Shown piece after piece: positions 1-6,382 of a stretch of DNA of 12,767 nucleotides. Origin of the DNA: Synergistaceae bacterium (lineage in GTDB: Bacteria; Synergistota; Synergistia; Synergistales; Synergistaceae); assembly GCA_030531285.1 (NCBI GenBank), contig JAUNNW010000028.1:1-12767 (forward strand), in the 5' to 3' direction. A program made the translations under genes and the position numbers. Below the pieces are notes generated by a model. The model was not told the origin of the DNA. It searched no databases and saw nothing but the letters and a program-made list of their open reading frames with translations. Position 1 is the first letter of the stretch. Every line of letters begins with the position of its first letter.

Positions 1-10
1 TTTCAAAAAA

Positions 11-30
11 TGTAAAAAACTGTAAAAAAC
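11..30. repeat. Tandem 10-bp direct repeat in the leader
   Basis: TGTAAAAAAC occurs twice back to back (11-20 and 21-30). GTAAAA-type words recur further on, around 63-100, giving the leader a phased A-tract look. A-tracts upstream of a promoter can act as curved DNA or UP-like elements, but that is inference. No coding frame is supported in 1-194. Confidence 0.4.
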
Positions 31-37
31 AATATAA

Positions 38-53
38 CTTGTTATCTAACAAG
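38..53. promoter_or_regulatory. Palindrome in AT-rich leader, possible operator
   Basis: CTTGTTA and TAACAAG form a perfect 7-bp inverted repeat separated by TC (38-44 and 47-53). It lies in a very AT-rich leader about 110 bp upstream of the -10 box of the ferritin-like/VIT1 gene. Its size and symmetry fit a dimeric regulator site, and metal-dependent repressors would suit the downstream gene. It matches no consensus I can name with confidence. There is no T-tract, so it is unlikely to be a terminator of an upstream gene. The regulatory role is inference. Confidence 0.3.
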
Positions 54-138
54 AAAACTAAAGTAAAATAAGTAAAAAAGTTTATAAAATAAAGTAAAAT
101 TGTAAGATGCTTTATAAATATTAAATGAAGTTTTTAAA

Positions 139-169
139 TTACCGGAAGGTGAATTGTTTGTGCTATAAT
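139..169 (+). promoter_or_regulatory. Extended -10 promoter for the ferritin-like/VIT1 operon
   Basis: A perfect TATAAT (164-169) is preceded by TG one base upstream (161-162), which makes a TGnTATAAT extended -10. The -35 is weak: the best match is TTACCG at 139-144 with a long 19-bp spacer. Extended -10 promoters tolerate a poor -35. Transcription would begin near 176, leaving a leader of about 20 nt before the ATG at 195. Confidence 0.65.
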
Positions 170-194
170 GTGATTAAGATTTGGAGGCAGAGCT

Positions 195-1058
195 ATGAAC
201 GATAAGGTTATGTCAGTAATCAGGGCAATGCAGGCGAATGAAATCACCGAGTATCACATCTACAGCGCGCTTGCGAAGGGGCTCAAAGGAGAAAACGCAA
301 ACGTTATGAGCGCCATTGCCGATGCGGAACGCGGACATGGATACGCTTGGAGCAGATATACTCACACTGAACCTAAGCCGAATAAATTGAAAGTTCTGTA
401 TTTCAGATTTATTGCCAAGCTTTTCGGGGTTACGTTTGTTCTGAATCTTATGGAGAAGGGCGAGCAGAATGCGCAGTGGATTTACGCCGAAATTGAGAAG
501 GAGGTTCCTGAGGCTTCAAGAATTCGTCAAGACGAGGAAGAACATGAGGAAGCGCTTATTGCGATGATTGACGATGAACGTCTTAAATATACCGGTTCTA
601 TTGTCCTCGGACTGAATGACGCTCTTGTAGAGCTGACAGGCGCTCTTGCCGGATTTACTTTCGCGCTCGGAAACTGCAGAACTATAGGCATGGCAGGTTT
701 TATCACCGGAAGCGCCGCGACTTTTTCAATGGCTGCGTCGGAATATCTTTCCAAAAAGAACGATACTGGCGAACAGCATCCGCTGAAAGCGGCGGTTGTA
801 ACGGGCGGGACTTATCTTGCCGTTGTCATTTTCCTTCTGCTTCCGTATTTTGTATGCAGCTCTCCGCTGCTTGCGCTTGCACTCTGTCTTGGAACGGCGG
901 CGCTGATTATCTGGACGTTTACGTTTTATGTTTCGACGGTGTACAAAAAGCTGTTTTGGCCGGAATTTCTTGAAATGCTTTGCATTAGTTTCGGAGTGGC
1001 TGTTTTCTCTTTCTGTATCGGCTGGATTGCGCAGAGATTTCTCGGAATAGAGATGTAG
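195..1058 (+). CDS. Ferritin-like domain fused to VIT1/CCC1-family membrane transporter (MbfA-like)
   Basis: This 287-residue protein has two parts. Residues 1-130 form a ferritin-like/rubrerythrin-type helical domain with diiron-type ligands: E16/E19, E45xxH48, E87/E90 and E114xxH117. Residues 134-287 form a VIT1/CCC1 membrane domain with about five hydrophobic segments (about 134-158, 163-185, 199-221, 225-250, 262-283) and the family motifs GLNDALVELTG (139-149) and MAASEYLS (179-186). Proteins of this architecture, such as rhizobial MbfA, are inner-membrane iron exporters, and other VIT members move Fe2+ or Mn2+. The linker between membrane segments 2 and 3 is only about 12 residues. Plant VIT1 carries its metal-binding domain there, so the ferritin-like domain may take over that role (inference). 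GGAGG at 183-187 lies 7 nt before the ATG. The protein probably limits iron or manganese toxicity; the metal and direction of transport cannot be read from sequence. Confidence 0.88.
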   Translation: MNDKVMSVIRAMQANEITEYHIYSALAKGLKGENANVMSAIADAERGHGYAWSRYTHTEPKPNKLKVLYFRFIAKLFGVTFVLNLMEKGEQNAQWIYAEIEKEVPEASRIRQDEEEHEEALIAMIDDERLKYTGSIVLGLNDALVELTGALAGFTFALGNCRTIGMAGFITGSAATFSMAASEYLSKKNDTGEQHPLKAAVVTGGTYLAVVIFLLLPYFVCSSPLLALALCLGTAALIIWTFTFYVSTVYKKLFWPEFLEMLCISFGVAVFSFCIGWIAQRFLGIEM

Positions 1059-1061
1059 AAA

Positions 1062-1307
1062 ATGACGGTAAAAGTTTATTCGACTCCGACCTGTCCTTGG
1101 TGCGGCAAAGTTAAAGAGTACCTGACGTCTAAAGGTGTTTCGTTTGAAGTTGCGGACATTTCCTCCGACAGGGGCGCAGCTATTGAAATGATAAAGAAAA
1201 CGCGCCAGATGGCTGTCCCCGTTACAATGAGCGGCGATGATTTTGTCGTTGGCTGCGATACGGCGGGGATTGACGAACTGCTGAAAAAAGCGGGAATACA
1301 GGCGTAG
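1062..1307 (+). CDS. Glutaredoxin-like small thiol redox protein (CPWC)
   Basis: This 81-residue single-domain protein has a thioredoxin fold. The redox motif CPWC is at residues 11-14 after the first beta strand (VKVYSTPT), and the cis-proline is in AVPV (P53). A conserved-looking GCD (64-66) sits where family members often have GFD. It is likely a glutaredoxin or NrdH-type disulfide reductase in the cytoplasm. The true electron donor (glutathione, thioredoxin reductase or another low-molecular-weight thiol) is unknown. It starts 3 nt after the stop of the ferritin-like/VIT1 gene and has only a weak ribosome binding site, so it is probably translationally coupled to that gene. The pairing hints at a redox role linked to metal handling, which is inference. 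C65 is an extra cysteine outside the active site. Confidence 0.85.
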   Translation: MTVKVYSTPTCPWCGKVKEYLTSKGVSFEVADISSDRGAAIEMIKKTRQMAVPVTMSGDDFVVGCDTAGIDELLKKAGIQA

Positions 1308-1368
1308 TTTGAGACCTGTGGCAAAGTTTTGACAGTTTTTTTCAATACAAGAAAAGACGGTGGATGCA

Positions 1369-2703
1369 ATGGATGATTTCAGTTTTCTGTTCGGCGGAGC
1401 CTTCGGAAATTCAAGTATTTCCGAACTTGAAAAGAAATACGGCGCAGCGTGTGCGGAGGCGGCTGAACAGCTTTCCGCCGCCAATGCAGGAAAAAGCGGC
1501 TTCGGCTGGCTGGCGCTTCCGGACAGCGCGGATGACGAAATAAAATCTGCGGGCGAGTGGCTTAAAGGTTTTGATGCCGTTGTGCACATAGGAATAGGCG
1601 GTTCCGCTTTGGGCAGCCTGATGCTTAATCAGGCGCTTTGGGGCATTATACAGGGAAATCTGTCTCCTGAATACTATGTTGCGGACAATCCTGACCCCCG
1701 GAAACTTTTGGAAATTTACGACAAGGTTAAAAATAAGAAAACCGCAATAGTCTGCGTGTCAAAATCAGGACAGACGGCGGAAACTATGACGCAGTTTTTG
1801 TGGCTCTGCTCAAAATTCTGCAAGGATGGAAATTACAAGGACAGTGTGCTTGTAATAACGGATAAAGAGAAGGGGCTTCTCAAAGCTTTTGCTGACGAGA
1901 CGGGCTGCAGAATGCTTGTTATTCCGGACAGCGTCGGCGGGCGCTATTCGGTGCTTTCCCCTGTAGGGCTGGCAGGGGCTTATGCGGTTGGGATTGATAC
2001 TGACAAACTGCTTTCCGGCGCGAAAGACATGCGCGAAAAACTGCTTGCGGAACACAGCATGAAAAATCCGGCGCGGCTGTACGCTGTACTTCACAGATAC
2101 CATGAAGAAAACGGGAAAAATATGGCTGTTTTAATGCCGTATTCAAGCCGGATGGTGCATTTTGCAGAATGGTTCGCACAGCTTTGGGGCGAGAGCCTCG
2201 GCAAGAACGGAATGGGAATGACGCCTGTTCGCGTCTCAGGCGCCATAGACCAGCATTCGCAGCTTCAGCTTTATACCGAAGGTCCTGACGACAAAGTTAT
2301 AACTGTTGTATGCCTTAAAAACAGTTCAGAAAAGCTGTTCATACCAAAACCGCAGAGCAGAGCGCTTGAAGGACTGGATTTCTTTGAAAACATAGAACTT
2401 GGCGGCATGCTTTCGCTGGAGGCAAAATCAACGGCAGCCTCTCTTATGAAATCAGGACGTCCCGTAATATGGCTGGAACTTGACAGGCTGGACGAGTTTG
2501 TGCTTGGCGGGCTGATTTTCTTCTTTGAATACGTTACGGCTCTTACGGGGCTGCTCATGGGAATAAATCCGTTTGATCAGCCCGGAGTCGAACAGGGAAA
2601 ACGTTACACCTATGCGCTGCTTGGGCGCAAAGGCTATGAGAACGAGGCGGAAGAAGTAAAAACCTGGTTTGCGAAGGCGGGCGAAACGGCCGTAAAACTT
2701 TAA
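1369..2703 (+). CDS. pgi: Glucose-6-phosphate isomerase
   Basis: This enzyme interconverts glucose 6-phosphate and fructose 6-phosphate in glycolysis and gluconeogenesis. Counting from the ATG at 1369 it has 444 residues, the size of the short bacterial PGI class (about 450 in Bacillus). Visible motifs are the glycine-rich HIGIGGSALG (73-82), the phosphate-binding SKSGQTAET (131-139), GGRYSVLSPVG (190-200), WGESLGKNG (273-281) with the probable base E275, DQH with H296, and FDQPGVEQGK (402-411) with K411. All three classical catalytic positions are therefore present. Start choice: GGTGG at 1359-1363 lies 5 nt before the ATG at 1369. An in-frame GTG at 1360 would add three residues but has a poorer site. 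It follows the glutaredoxin-like gene by about 60 nt with no terminator, so it is probably in the same operon. Confidence 0.95.
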   Translation: MDDFSFLFGGAFGNSSISELEKKYGAACAEAAEQLSAANAGKSGFGWLALPDSADDEIKSAGEWLKGFDAVVHIGIGGSALGSLMLNQALWGIIQGNLSPEYYVADNPDPRKLLEIYDKVKNKKTAIVCVSKSGQTAETMTQFLWLCSKFCKDGNYKDSVLVITDKEKGLLKAFADETGCRMLVIPDSVGGRYSVLSPVGLAGAYAVGIDTDKLLSGAKDMREKLLAEHSMKNPARLYAVLHRYHEENGKNMAVLMPYSSRMVHFAEWFAQLWGESLGKNGMGMTPVRVSGAIDQHSQLQLYTEGPDDKVITVVCLKNSSEKLFIPKPQSRALEGLDFFENIELGGMLSLEAKSTAASLMKSGRPVIWLELDRLDEFVLGGLIFFFEYVTALTGLLMGINPFDQPGVEQGKRYTYALLGRKGYENEAEEVKTWFAKAGETAVKL

Positions 2704-2725
2704 TCGTATCTGTTATTTTGTCGTC

Positions 2726-2754
2726 TTGCTAAAATCGGCAAAGAGAATTATAAT
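2726..2754 (+). promoter_or_regulatory. Strong sigma70-type promoter for tRNA-Val and the 63-residue ORF
   Basis: The -35 is TTGCTA (2726-2731), the spacer is exactly 17 bp, and the -10 is a perfect TATAAT (2749-2754). The predicted start near 2761 gives a 5' extension of about 13 nt before the tRNA, normal for a tRNA transcript trimmed by RNase P. No terminator separates pgi from this promoter, so some read-through from pgi is possible. Confidence 0.8.
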
Positions 2755-2773
2755 AAACAGCGTTTCCTGTTTC

Positions 2774-2848
2774 GGGCGGTTAACTCAGCGGAAGAGTGTC
2801 ACCTTCACACGGTGGAAGTCGATGGTTCGAACCCATTACCGCCCACCA
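2774..2848 (+). tRNA. tRNA-Val (anticodon CAC)
   Basis: The full cloverleaf folds by eye. The acceptor stem GGGCGGT pairs with ACCGCCC (7 bp). The D arm is ACTC/GAGT with the GG pair in its loop. The anticodon stem TCACC/GGTGG has one T-G wobble and a loop TTCACAC (2804-2810), placing anticodon CAC at 2806-2808. The T arm is GATGG/CCATT with loop TTCGAAC. The discriminator A and CCA (2846-2848) are encoded. CAC reads GUG (Val). This is a narrower decoder than the common UAC valine tRNA, so another valine tRNA must exist elsewhere. A 63-residue ORF begins 28 nt after the CCA end on the same transcript. Confidence 0.95.
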
Positions 2849-2876
2849 TTTACTGCATTGCAATCCGGAGGTTAAA

Positions 2877-3068
2877 ATGGCTCAGCAGCAACCAGAAGGA
2901 GTTTATTTGTATATAAATGAAAACGGTGCCCGCTATGTGGCGGTTGTTGATGCTTTCGGCATGGCGAACATGATACCGTGGAAACAGCCCGGAGAGCTTG
3001 ATCCGGTGCTTGAGAAAAGCTGGAACCTCAGCGGCGAGTTTATAAAACTGAAAATAGCCGAGCAGTAA
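2877..3068 (+). CDS. Small conserved-looking hypothetical protein co-transcribed with tRNA-Val
   Basis: This 63-residue protein is of a family I do not recognise. The start is the ATG at 2877 with GGAGGT at 2867-2872. The frame stays open further upstream into the tRNA gene, but that part is not credible as protein. The protein is soluble: it has no membrane segment, signal peptide, cysteine or histidine, and it is mildly acidic. Its first half looks beta-rich (GVYLYINENG, ARYVAVVDAF) and its second half is mixed, ending in a strand-like EFIKLKIAEQ. The good ribosome binding site, clean 3' terminator and normal codon use support a real gene. It shares a promoter with tRNA-Val and has no other partner before its terminator. 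The function is unknown. A role near translation is suggested only by position. Confidence 0.75.
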   Translation: MAQQQPEGVYLYINENGARYVAVVDAFGMANMIPWKQPGELDPVLEKSWNLSGEFIKLKIAEQ

Positions 3069-3098
3069 AACCGGACTCAGGCCGGTTTTATTTTTTTT
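3066..3098 (+). terminator. Rho-independent terminator after the small ORF
   Basis: TAAAACCGG (3066-3074) and CCGGTTTTA (3082-3090) form a 9-bp perfect stem around a 7-nt loop, followed by eight T residues (3091-3098). The stop codon of the 63-residue ORF is the first three bases of the stem. The end of the T-tract also provides the -35 box of the dapF promoter. Confidence 0.9.
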
Positions 3099-3124
3099 AC
3101 AAAACAACAGCTTTTGTGTAAAAT
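3096..3124 (+). promoter_or_regulatory. Promoter for dapF and downstream operon
   Basis: TTTACA (3096-3101) and TAAAAT (3119-3124) each match consensus at five of six positions and are separated by 17 bp. The -35 overlaps the terminator T-tract of the preceding unit. Transcription would start near 3131, about 25 nt before the dapF ATG. This is the last clear promoter before the one in front of topA at 9004. Confidence 0.7.
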
Positions 3125-3155
3125 AGTACAACGAAACGTCAGGAGATGAGCACGT

Positions 3156-3980
3156 ATGTTGCGCTTTACCAAAATGAACGGCAACGGGAACGATTTTCTT
3201 GTGCTGGACAACAGAGAACGGAAGTTCTCTGCTGAAGAAATGGGCAGAATGGCGCAGAAACTGTGCCGCAGAAAAGAAGCTATAGGTGCCGATGGAATTT
3301 TGGTAGTTGAGCCGTCCCTGCGTCTTGACTTTACAATGCGGCTGTTCAACCGCGATGGTTCGGAAGGCGAAATGTGCGGCAACGGAGCGCGTTGCCTTGC
3401 CCGTTACGCTTTTGAAGAAAAAATCGCGGGAGCTGAAATGTCATTTGAAACGCTTGGCGGAGATCAGCACGCCGTGGTTGACGGAAAATCGGTCGCGCTT
3501 GATATCGCGCCTGTTTGTGCAAAAGACGCCGTTTTGGATAAAACGTATCAGGACGACATTGCTAAACTTACGTACAGCTATCTTGTCGTAGGCGTTCCGC
3601 ACGTTGTTGTGTTTGAAGACACTGTGCGTCCCGATGTGGAATACGCTGCCATAGGACTGCGCATGCGCAGTTGTTTTGAACTTTTTCCGCAGGGGGCAAA
3701 TGTAAATTTTGCCGTAAAACATCCTAATGCCGAAAACAGCTATACTGCCGTTACGTACGAGAGAGGCGTTGAAGAACTGACACTTTCCTGCGGAACAGGA
3801 AGCACGGCTGTCTGCATAGCCGCATATCTCACAGGGCGCGGCGGAGAAACAGCCGAAATTCACAATCCCGGCGGAATAAACTGTGTCAGGCTGGTACGCA
3901 GCGGAGACGAAATTAAACCGACGCTGGAAGGTCTTACGGTGCGTGCCGGAGAAATTTCGGTAACCGAAGAAATATTATGA
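3156..3980 (+). CDS. dapF: Diaminopimelate epimerase
   Basis: This enzyme converts LL-diaminopimelate to meso-diaminopimelate, the precursor of lysine and of the peptidoglycan cross-linking residue, using two cysteines as acid and base without a cofactor. The 274-residue length is normal. The N-terminal half carries KMNGNGNDF (6-14) and EMCGNGARC with catalytic C74. The C-terminal half carries YERGVEELTLSCGTGS with catalytic C212. The start at 3156 is preceded by AGGAG at 3141-3145 with a 10-nt spacer. An ATG at 3146 is out of frame. It is the first gene of the run that leads to lepB. The gene implies a DAP-type cell wall. Confidence 0.96.
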   Translation: MLRFTKMNGNGNDFLVLDNRERKFSAEEMGRMAQKLCRRKEAIGADGILVVEPSLRLDFTMRLFNRDGSEGEMCGNGARCLARYAFEEKIAGAEMSFETLGGDQHAVVDGKSVALDIAPVCAKDAVLDKTYQDDIAKLTYSYLVVGVPHVVVFEDTVRPDVEYAAIGLRMRSCFELFPQGANVNFAVKHPNAENSYTAVTYERGVEELTLSCGTGSTAVCIAAYLTGRGGETAEIHNPGGINCVRLVRSGDEIKPTLEGLTVRAGEISVTEEIL

Positions 3981-4005
3981 TTCAAAATTACAGGAGGTAA
4001 CTGTT

Positions 4006-4527
4006 ATGCCTATGCCTAAAACCTGGTGGCGCGAGACTGCTGAAACTGTACTTTGGGCGCTTGCGCTTGCACTGGTGCTTCGAACCTTTGTTATTCAGGC
4101 GTTTTGGATTCCGAGTACGTCAATGGTTCCTACGCTGGAAATCAGCGACCGCGTACTGGTAGCAAAATTCTGGTACTATCTGCCCAAGGTTTCTCCGAAG
4201 CGCGGACAGATAGTCGTTTTCAAATATCCTCAGGACACCAGAAAAGATTATGTCAAACGCATTATAGGACTTCCGGGCGATACCGTTGAAATGCGCAACG
4301 GTATTGTGTATGTGAACGGCAAAGAGCTGTTCGAGGATTACGTCAAAAATACGGATGACTACACTATGCCTATGATTACCGTTCCGGAAAAAAGCTATTT
4401 CTGCCTCGGTGACAACAGACCGAATTCACAGGACGGGCGCTTCTGGGGTTTCGTTCCCCACAAATATCTGAGAGGTCCGGCAGTAGTGCGCTATTGGCCG
4501 CTGAACAGAATAGGCATACCCAAATAA
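4006..4527 (+). CDS. lepB: Signal peptidase I
   Basis: This membrane-anchored serine/lysine protease (family S26A) removes signal peptides from proteins leaving the Sec or Tat pathway. Its 173 residues match the compact Gram-positive-type form. There is one N-terminal membrane anchor (about 14-34). The nucleophile S39 is in PSTSMVPTL, the general base K84 is in YVKRIIGLPGD (82-92), and box E is GDNRPNSQDGRFWG (135-148). The SxDGR form, where many homologues have SxDSR, is a common variant. AGGAGGTAA (3992-4000) is a strong ribosome binding site 5 nt upstream of the ATG. A second in-frame ATG two codons later is less well placed. It lies 25 nt after dapF and 1 nt before rbgA. Confidence 0.96.
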   Translation: MPMPKTWWRETAETVLWALALALVLRTFVIQAFWIPSTSMVPTLEISDRVLVAKFWYYLPKVSPKRGQIVVFKYPQDTRKDYVKRIIGLPGDTVEMRNGIVYVNGKELFEDYVKNTDDYTMPMITVPEKSYFCLGDNRPNSQDGRFWGFVPHKYLRGPAVVRYWPLNRIGIPK

Positions 4528-4528
4528 A

Positions 4529-5365
4529 ATGGGCCGCACAGTCTGGTTTCCCGGACATATGGCAAAAGGCAGGCGTCAACTTGAAGCGCTTGCCAAAAAT
4601 CTTGACCTGATTATAGAGGTGCGCGACGCGCGCGCGCCTTCTCTTACTTCGTCGCCTTTTATCAGGCTTCTTGCCGGCAGCATAAAAACCGCAGTCGTTT
4701 TATCCAAGGCTGACCTTGCCGATGAAAAAATCAGCCGTCTTTGGGTGTCAGAATTGCGAAAACATGGGTTTCTTGCGTGGGCGCTTGACCTTCGCAAGGG
4801 CGGAGTTTCCCAGCTGAAAAAATCTCTTCTTGCTTTCAAACCGCAGCACCGTGATCTGCGTTTGGCTGTTGTCGGAGTTCCCAACGTCGGAAAATCAATG
4901 CTTATAAATCAGCTTGCAGGGCGCAGAAGTGTTCCTGTAGGCGGCATACCGGGAGTTACAAAAGGTGTTTCCTGGATTAAGGGCGGCGGTTTCCTTCTTG
5001 TGGACTCTCCCGGCATTCTTGACCCTCACGGAGACGCAGGGGCGCAGAGAATTATCTCTTGGATAGGCGCTTCGCGCGGAGAGGTTATCGGAAGCATGTC
5101 GGAACATGCCAAGCAATGCGCCGAATTTTTGATTTCGCGCAGTCTTTGGGCGCCGGTTGAAAGCGCGTGGGGAATTTCTGCGGAAGGAAACGGCAGCGAA
5201 ATAGTTGACAAAATAGGCCGCAGGCTCGGCAAACTTGTCGCCGGCGGGGAAGTTGACTGCGAAGCTGCCGGAAAAGCCCTGCTCAACGCTCTCGCGGCAG
5301 GAAAATTCGGCAGAATGAGCCTTGAGAAGCCCGGGGACGCACCGCTTTGGGAGAGCCTTAAATGA
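4529..5365 (+). CDS. rbgA: Circularly permuted ribosome-assembly GTPase RbgA/YlqF
   Basis: RbgA is a late 50S assembly factor that binds immature large subunits. The 278 residues (282 in B. subtilis) show the circularly permuted GTPase order: G4 SKAD (59-62), G1 GVPNVGKS (116-123), G2 PGVTK (141-145) and G3 DSPG (159-162). The N-terminal WFPGHMAKG (6-14) is the family signature. A helical C-terminal domain follows from about residue 180. A histidine or hydrophobic residue after DxxG-type motifs matters for activation in this family; here G3 continues as ILDPHGD. It starts 1 nt after the lepB stop with no good ribosome binding site, so translation is probably coupled. It overlaps rnhB by 4 nt. 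Confidence 0.95.
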   Translation: MGRTVWFPGHMAKGRRQLEALAKNLDLIIEVRDARAPSLTSSPFIRLLAGSIKTAVVLSKADLADEKISRLWVSELRKHGFLAWALDLRKGGVSQLKKSLLAFKPQHRDLRLAVVGVPNVGKSMLINQLAGRRSVPVGGIPGVTKGVSWIKGGGFLLVDSPGILDPHGDAGAQRIISWIGASRGEVIGSMSEHAKQCAEFLISRSLWAPVESAWGISAEGNGSEIVDKIGRRLGKLVAGGEVDCEAAGKALLNALAAGKFGRMSLEKPGDAPLWESLK

Positions 5366-5949
5366 ATTATCAGGTTATTGCCGGAACAGATGAGGCAGGC
5401 AGGGGCCCCTTGGCAGGTCCAGTAGTCGCTTCTGCCGTTATTCTGACCCGCGAACAGAGGAATATCCTTATTGCCGAGGGTTTGAGAGATTCAAAAAAAA
5501 TGACTGAAAAGACGCGTGACAAACTGTTTGAAACAATATGCCGCATAGGTGTTGTGTGGCGTGCCCAGGCTGCCACTCCGTACAGAATTGACAGAACGAA
5601 CATACTTGCCGCATCGCTGTGGTGCATGAGACGTTCGGTTGAGCAGCTTCCGGTGTGGCCTGACCTGACGCTTGTGGACGGCAACCGGAGAATTCCCGGA
5701 CTTATGTCGGAACAGAAATGTATTGTCAAAGGCGACGACAAAGTTCCGGCGATATCCGCGGCCTCCGTTGTAGCTAAGGTCCTGCGAGACAGAGTTATGC
5801 TTGAGCTTGATAAAATATATCCTGAATACGGCTTTGCGGGGCACAAAGGCTATCCCTCCGCCATGCACAGGGAAATCCTTAAACAAATTGGCCCGTCTCC
5901 CGTGCACAGACTGTCTTTCAAGGGAGTTGTACTGCAGAATGAGCTTTGA
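5362..5949 (+). CDS. rnhB: Ribonuclease HII
   Basis: RNase HII cuts the RNA strand of RNA-DNA hybrids and starts removal of single ribonucleotides misincorporated into DNA. The 195-residue length is typical. The metal-binding residues are all present: D10 and E11 in AGTDEAGRGP (7-16), D106 in LVDGN, and D125 in VKGDDKVPAISAASVVAK. RDSKKMTEK (42-50) is the usual substrate-contact loop. The start overlaps the rbgA stop in an ATGA, with GGGAGAG (5349-5355) 6 nt upstream. The rbgA-rnhB-yraN order is conserved in many bacteria. Its end overlaps the yraN start by 11 nt. Confidence 0.96.
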   Translation: MNYQVIAGTDEAGRGPLAGPVVASAVILTREQRNILIAEGLRDSKKMTEKTRDKLFETICRIGVVWRAQAATPYRIDRTNILAASLWCMRRSVEQLPVWPDLTLVDGNRRIPGLMSEQKCIVKGDDKVPAISAASVVAKVLRDRVMLELDKIYPEYGFAGHKGYPSAMHREILKQIGPSPVHRLSFKGVVLQNEL

Positions 5950-6382
5950 ACGTATGCTTGAAAAAACCCGTTCGTTTTTTTCGTCCGTACCTGTTGACGT
6001 CACTATTGACGACAGCGCTCCAGAACATCTGAAAACGGGAGTACGCGGAGAAAATCTTGCGGCAAAATATCTTGCGTCGCTTGGATACAGGCTTCTTGAG
6101 AGAAACGCGCGCTCGCGTTTCGGCGAAATTGACATTGTCGCACGTGACGGGGAAGATATAGTTTTTGCCGAAGTACGCACCCGTTCCGTTGGAAAAATTC
6201 TTCCGGCGGACAGAACAGTCGGTCCCGATAAGCTGAAGAAGCTTGCCCGCGCAGCGAGAATATGGGTCTCGGAAAACAATTACGAAGGATTTTGGAGAAT
6301 AGATTTGGTCGCCGTTACAATCAATACCGACGGTCAGACGAAAATTGAACACATAAAAGATATTACGGAGGGGATACAATGA
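5939..6382 (+). CDS. yraN: UPF0102 (YraN) family nuclease-fold protein
   Basis: This UPF0102 protein has a restriction-endonuclease-like fold and no settled function. It has 147 residues, versus about 115-125 in many relatives, because roughly 30 residues precede the conserved core that begins at GENLAAKYL (37-45). The core has RSRFGEIDIVARD (58-70) and IVFAEVRTRS (74-83), which supply the D-(x)n-ExK-like set D65, E78 and R80. The basic residue after E is R, where many nuclease-fold families have K. The ATG at 5939 is chosen because it follows GGGAG (5922-5926) and gives the usual short overlap with rnhB. The frame is open back to 5801, but that would lie inside rnhB. It ends in an ATGA overlap with comM. 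A role in DNA repair or uptake is suggested only by neighbours. Confidence 0.9.
   Translation: MSFERMLEKTRSFFSSVPVDVTIDDSAPEHLKTGVRGENLAAKYLASLGYRLLERNARSRFGEIDIVARDGEDIVFAEVRTRSVGKILPADRTVGPDKLKKLARAARIWVSENNYEGFWRIDLVAVTINTDGQTKIEHIKDITEGIQ

Noticed and set aside
1329..1357. Perfect TTGACA (1329-1334) between the glutaredoxin-like gene and pgi as a pgi promoter
   Set aside because: At 16-19 bp downstream the sequence is AAAAGA-like with no acceptable -10 hexamer, so I do not call a promoter.
1308..1368. Riboswitch or leader peptide before pgi
   Set aside because: The gap is only about 60 nt with no stem or aptamer-like feature visible.
726..1589. Long antisense open frame (287 codons, minus strand) across the transporter, glutaredoxin-like gene and pgi
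   Set aside because: It lies opposite three well-supported genes, has a low-complexity Ser/Arg/Lys-rich translation and no recognisable motif. It is a shadow frame.
2774..2848. tRNA gene as an integration site for a mobile element
   Set aside because: No integrase, no repeat of the tRNA 3' end and no change in gene content follow it. The next genes are housekeeping.
2796..2876. Upstream start of the 63-residue ORF within the tRNA gene
   Set aside because: The added residues are translated tRNA sequence. The ATG at 2877 has a clear GGAGGT.
5801..5938. N-terminal extension of YraN by 46 codons
   Set aside because: It would lie wholly inside rnhB and the extra residues do not resemble the family. 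The ATG at 5939 has a ribosome binding site upstream.
5491..6279. Antisense open frame (262 codons, minus strand) opposite rnhB and yraN
   Set aside because: It runs opposite two conserved genes with catalytic motifs and its translation has no family features.
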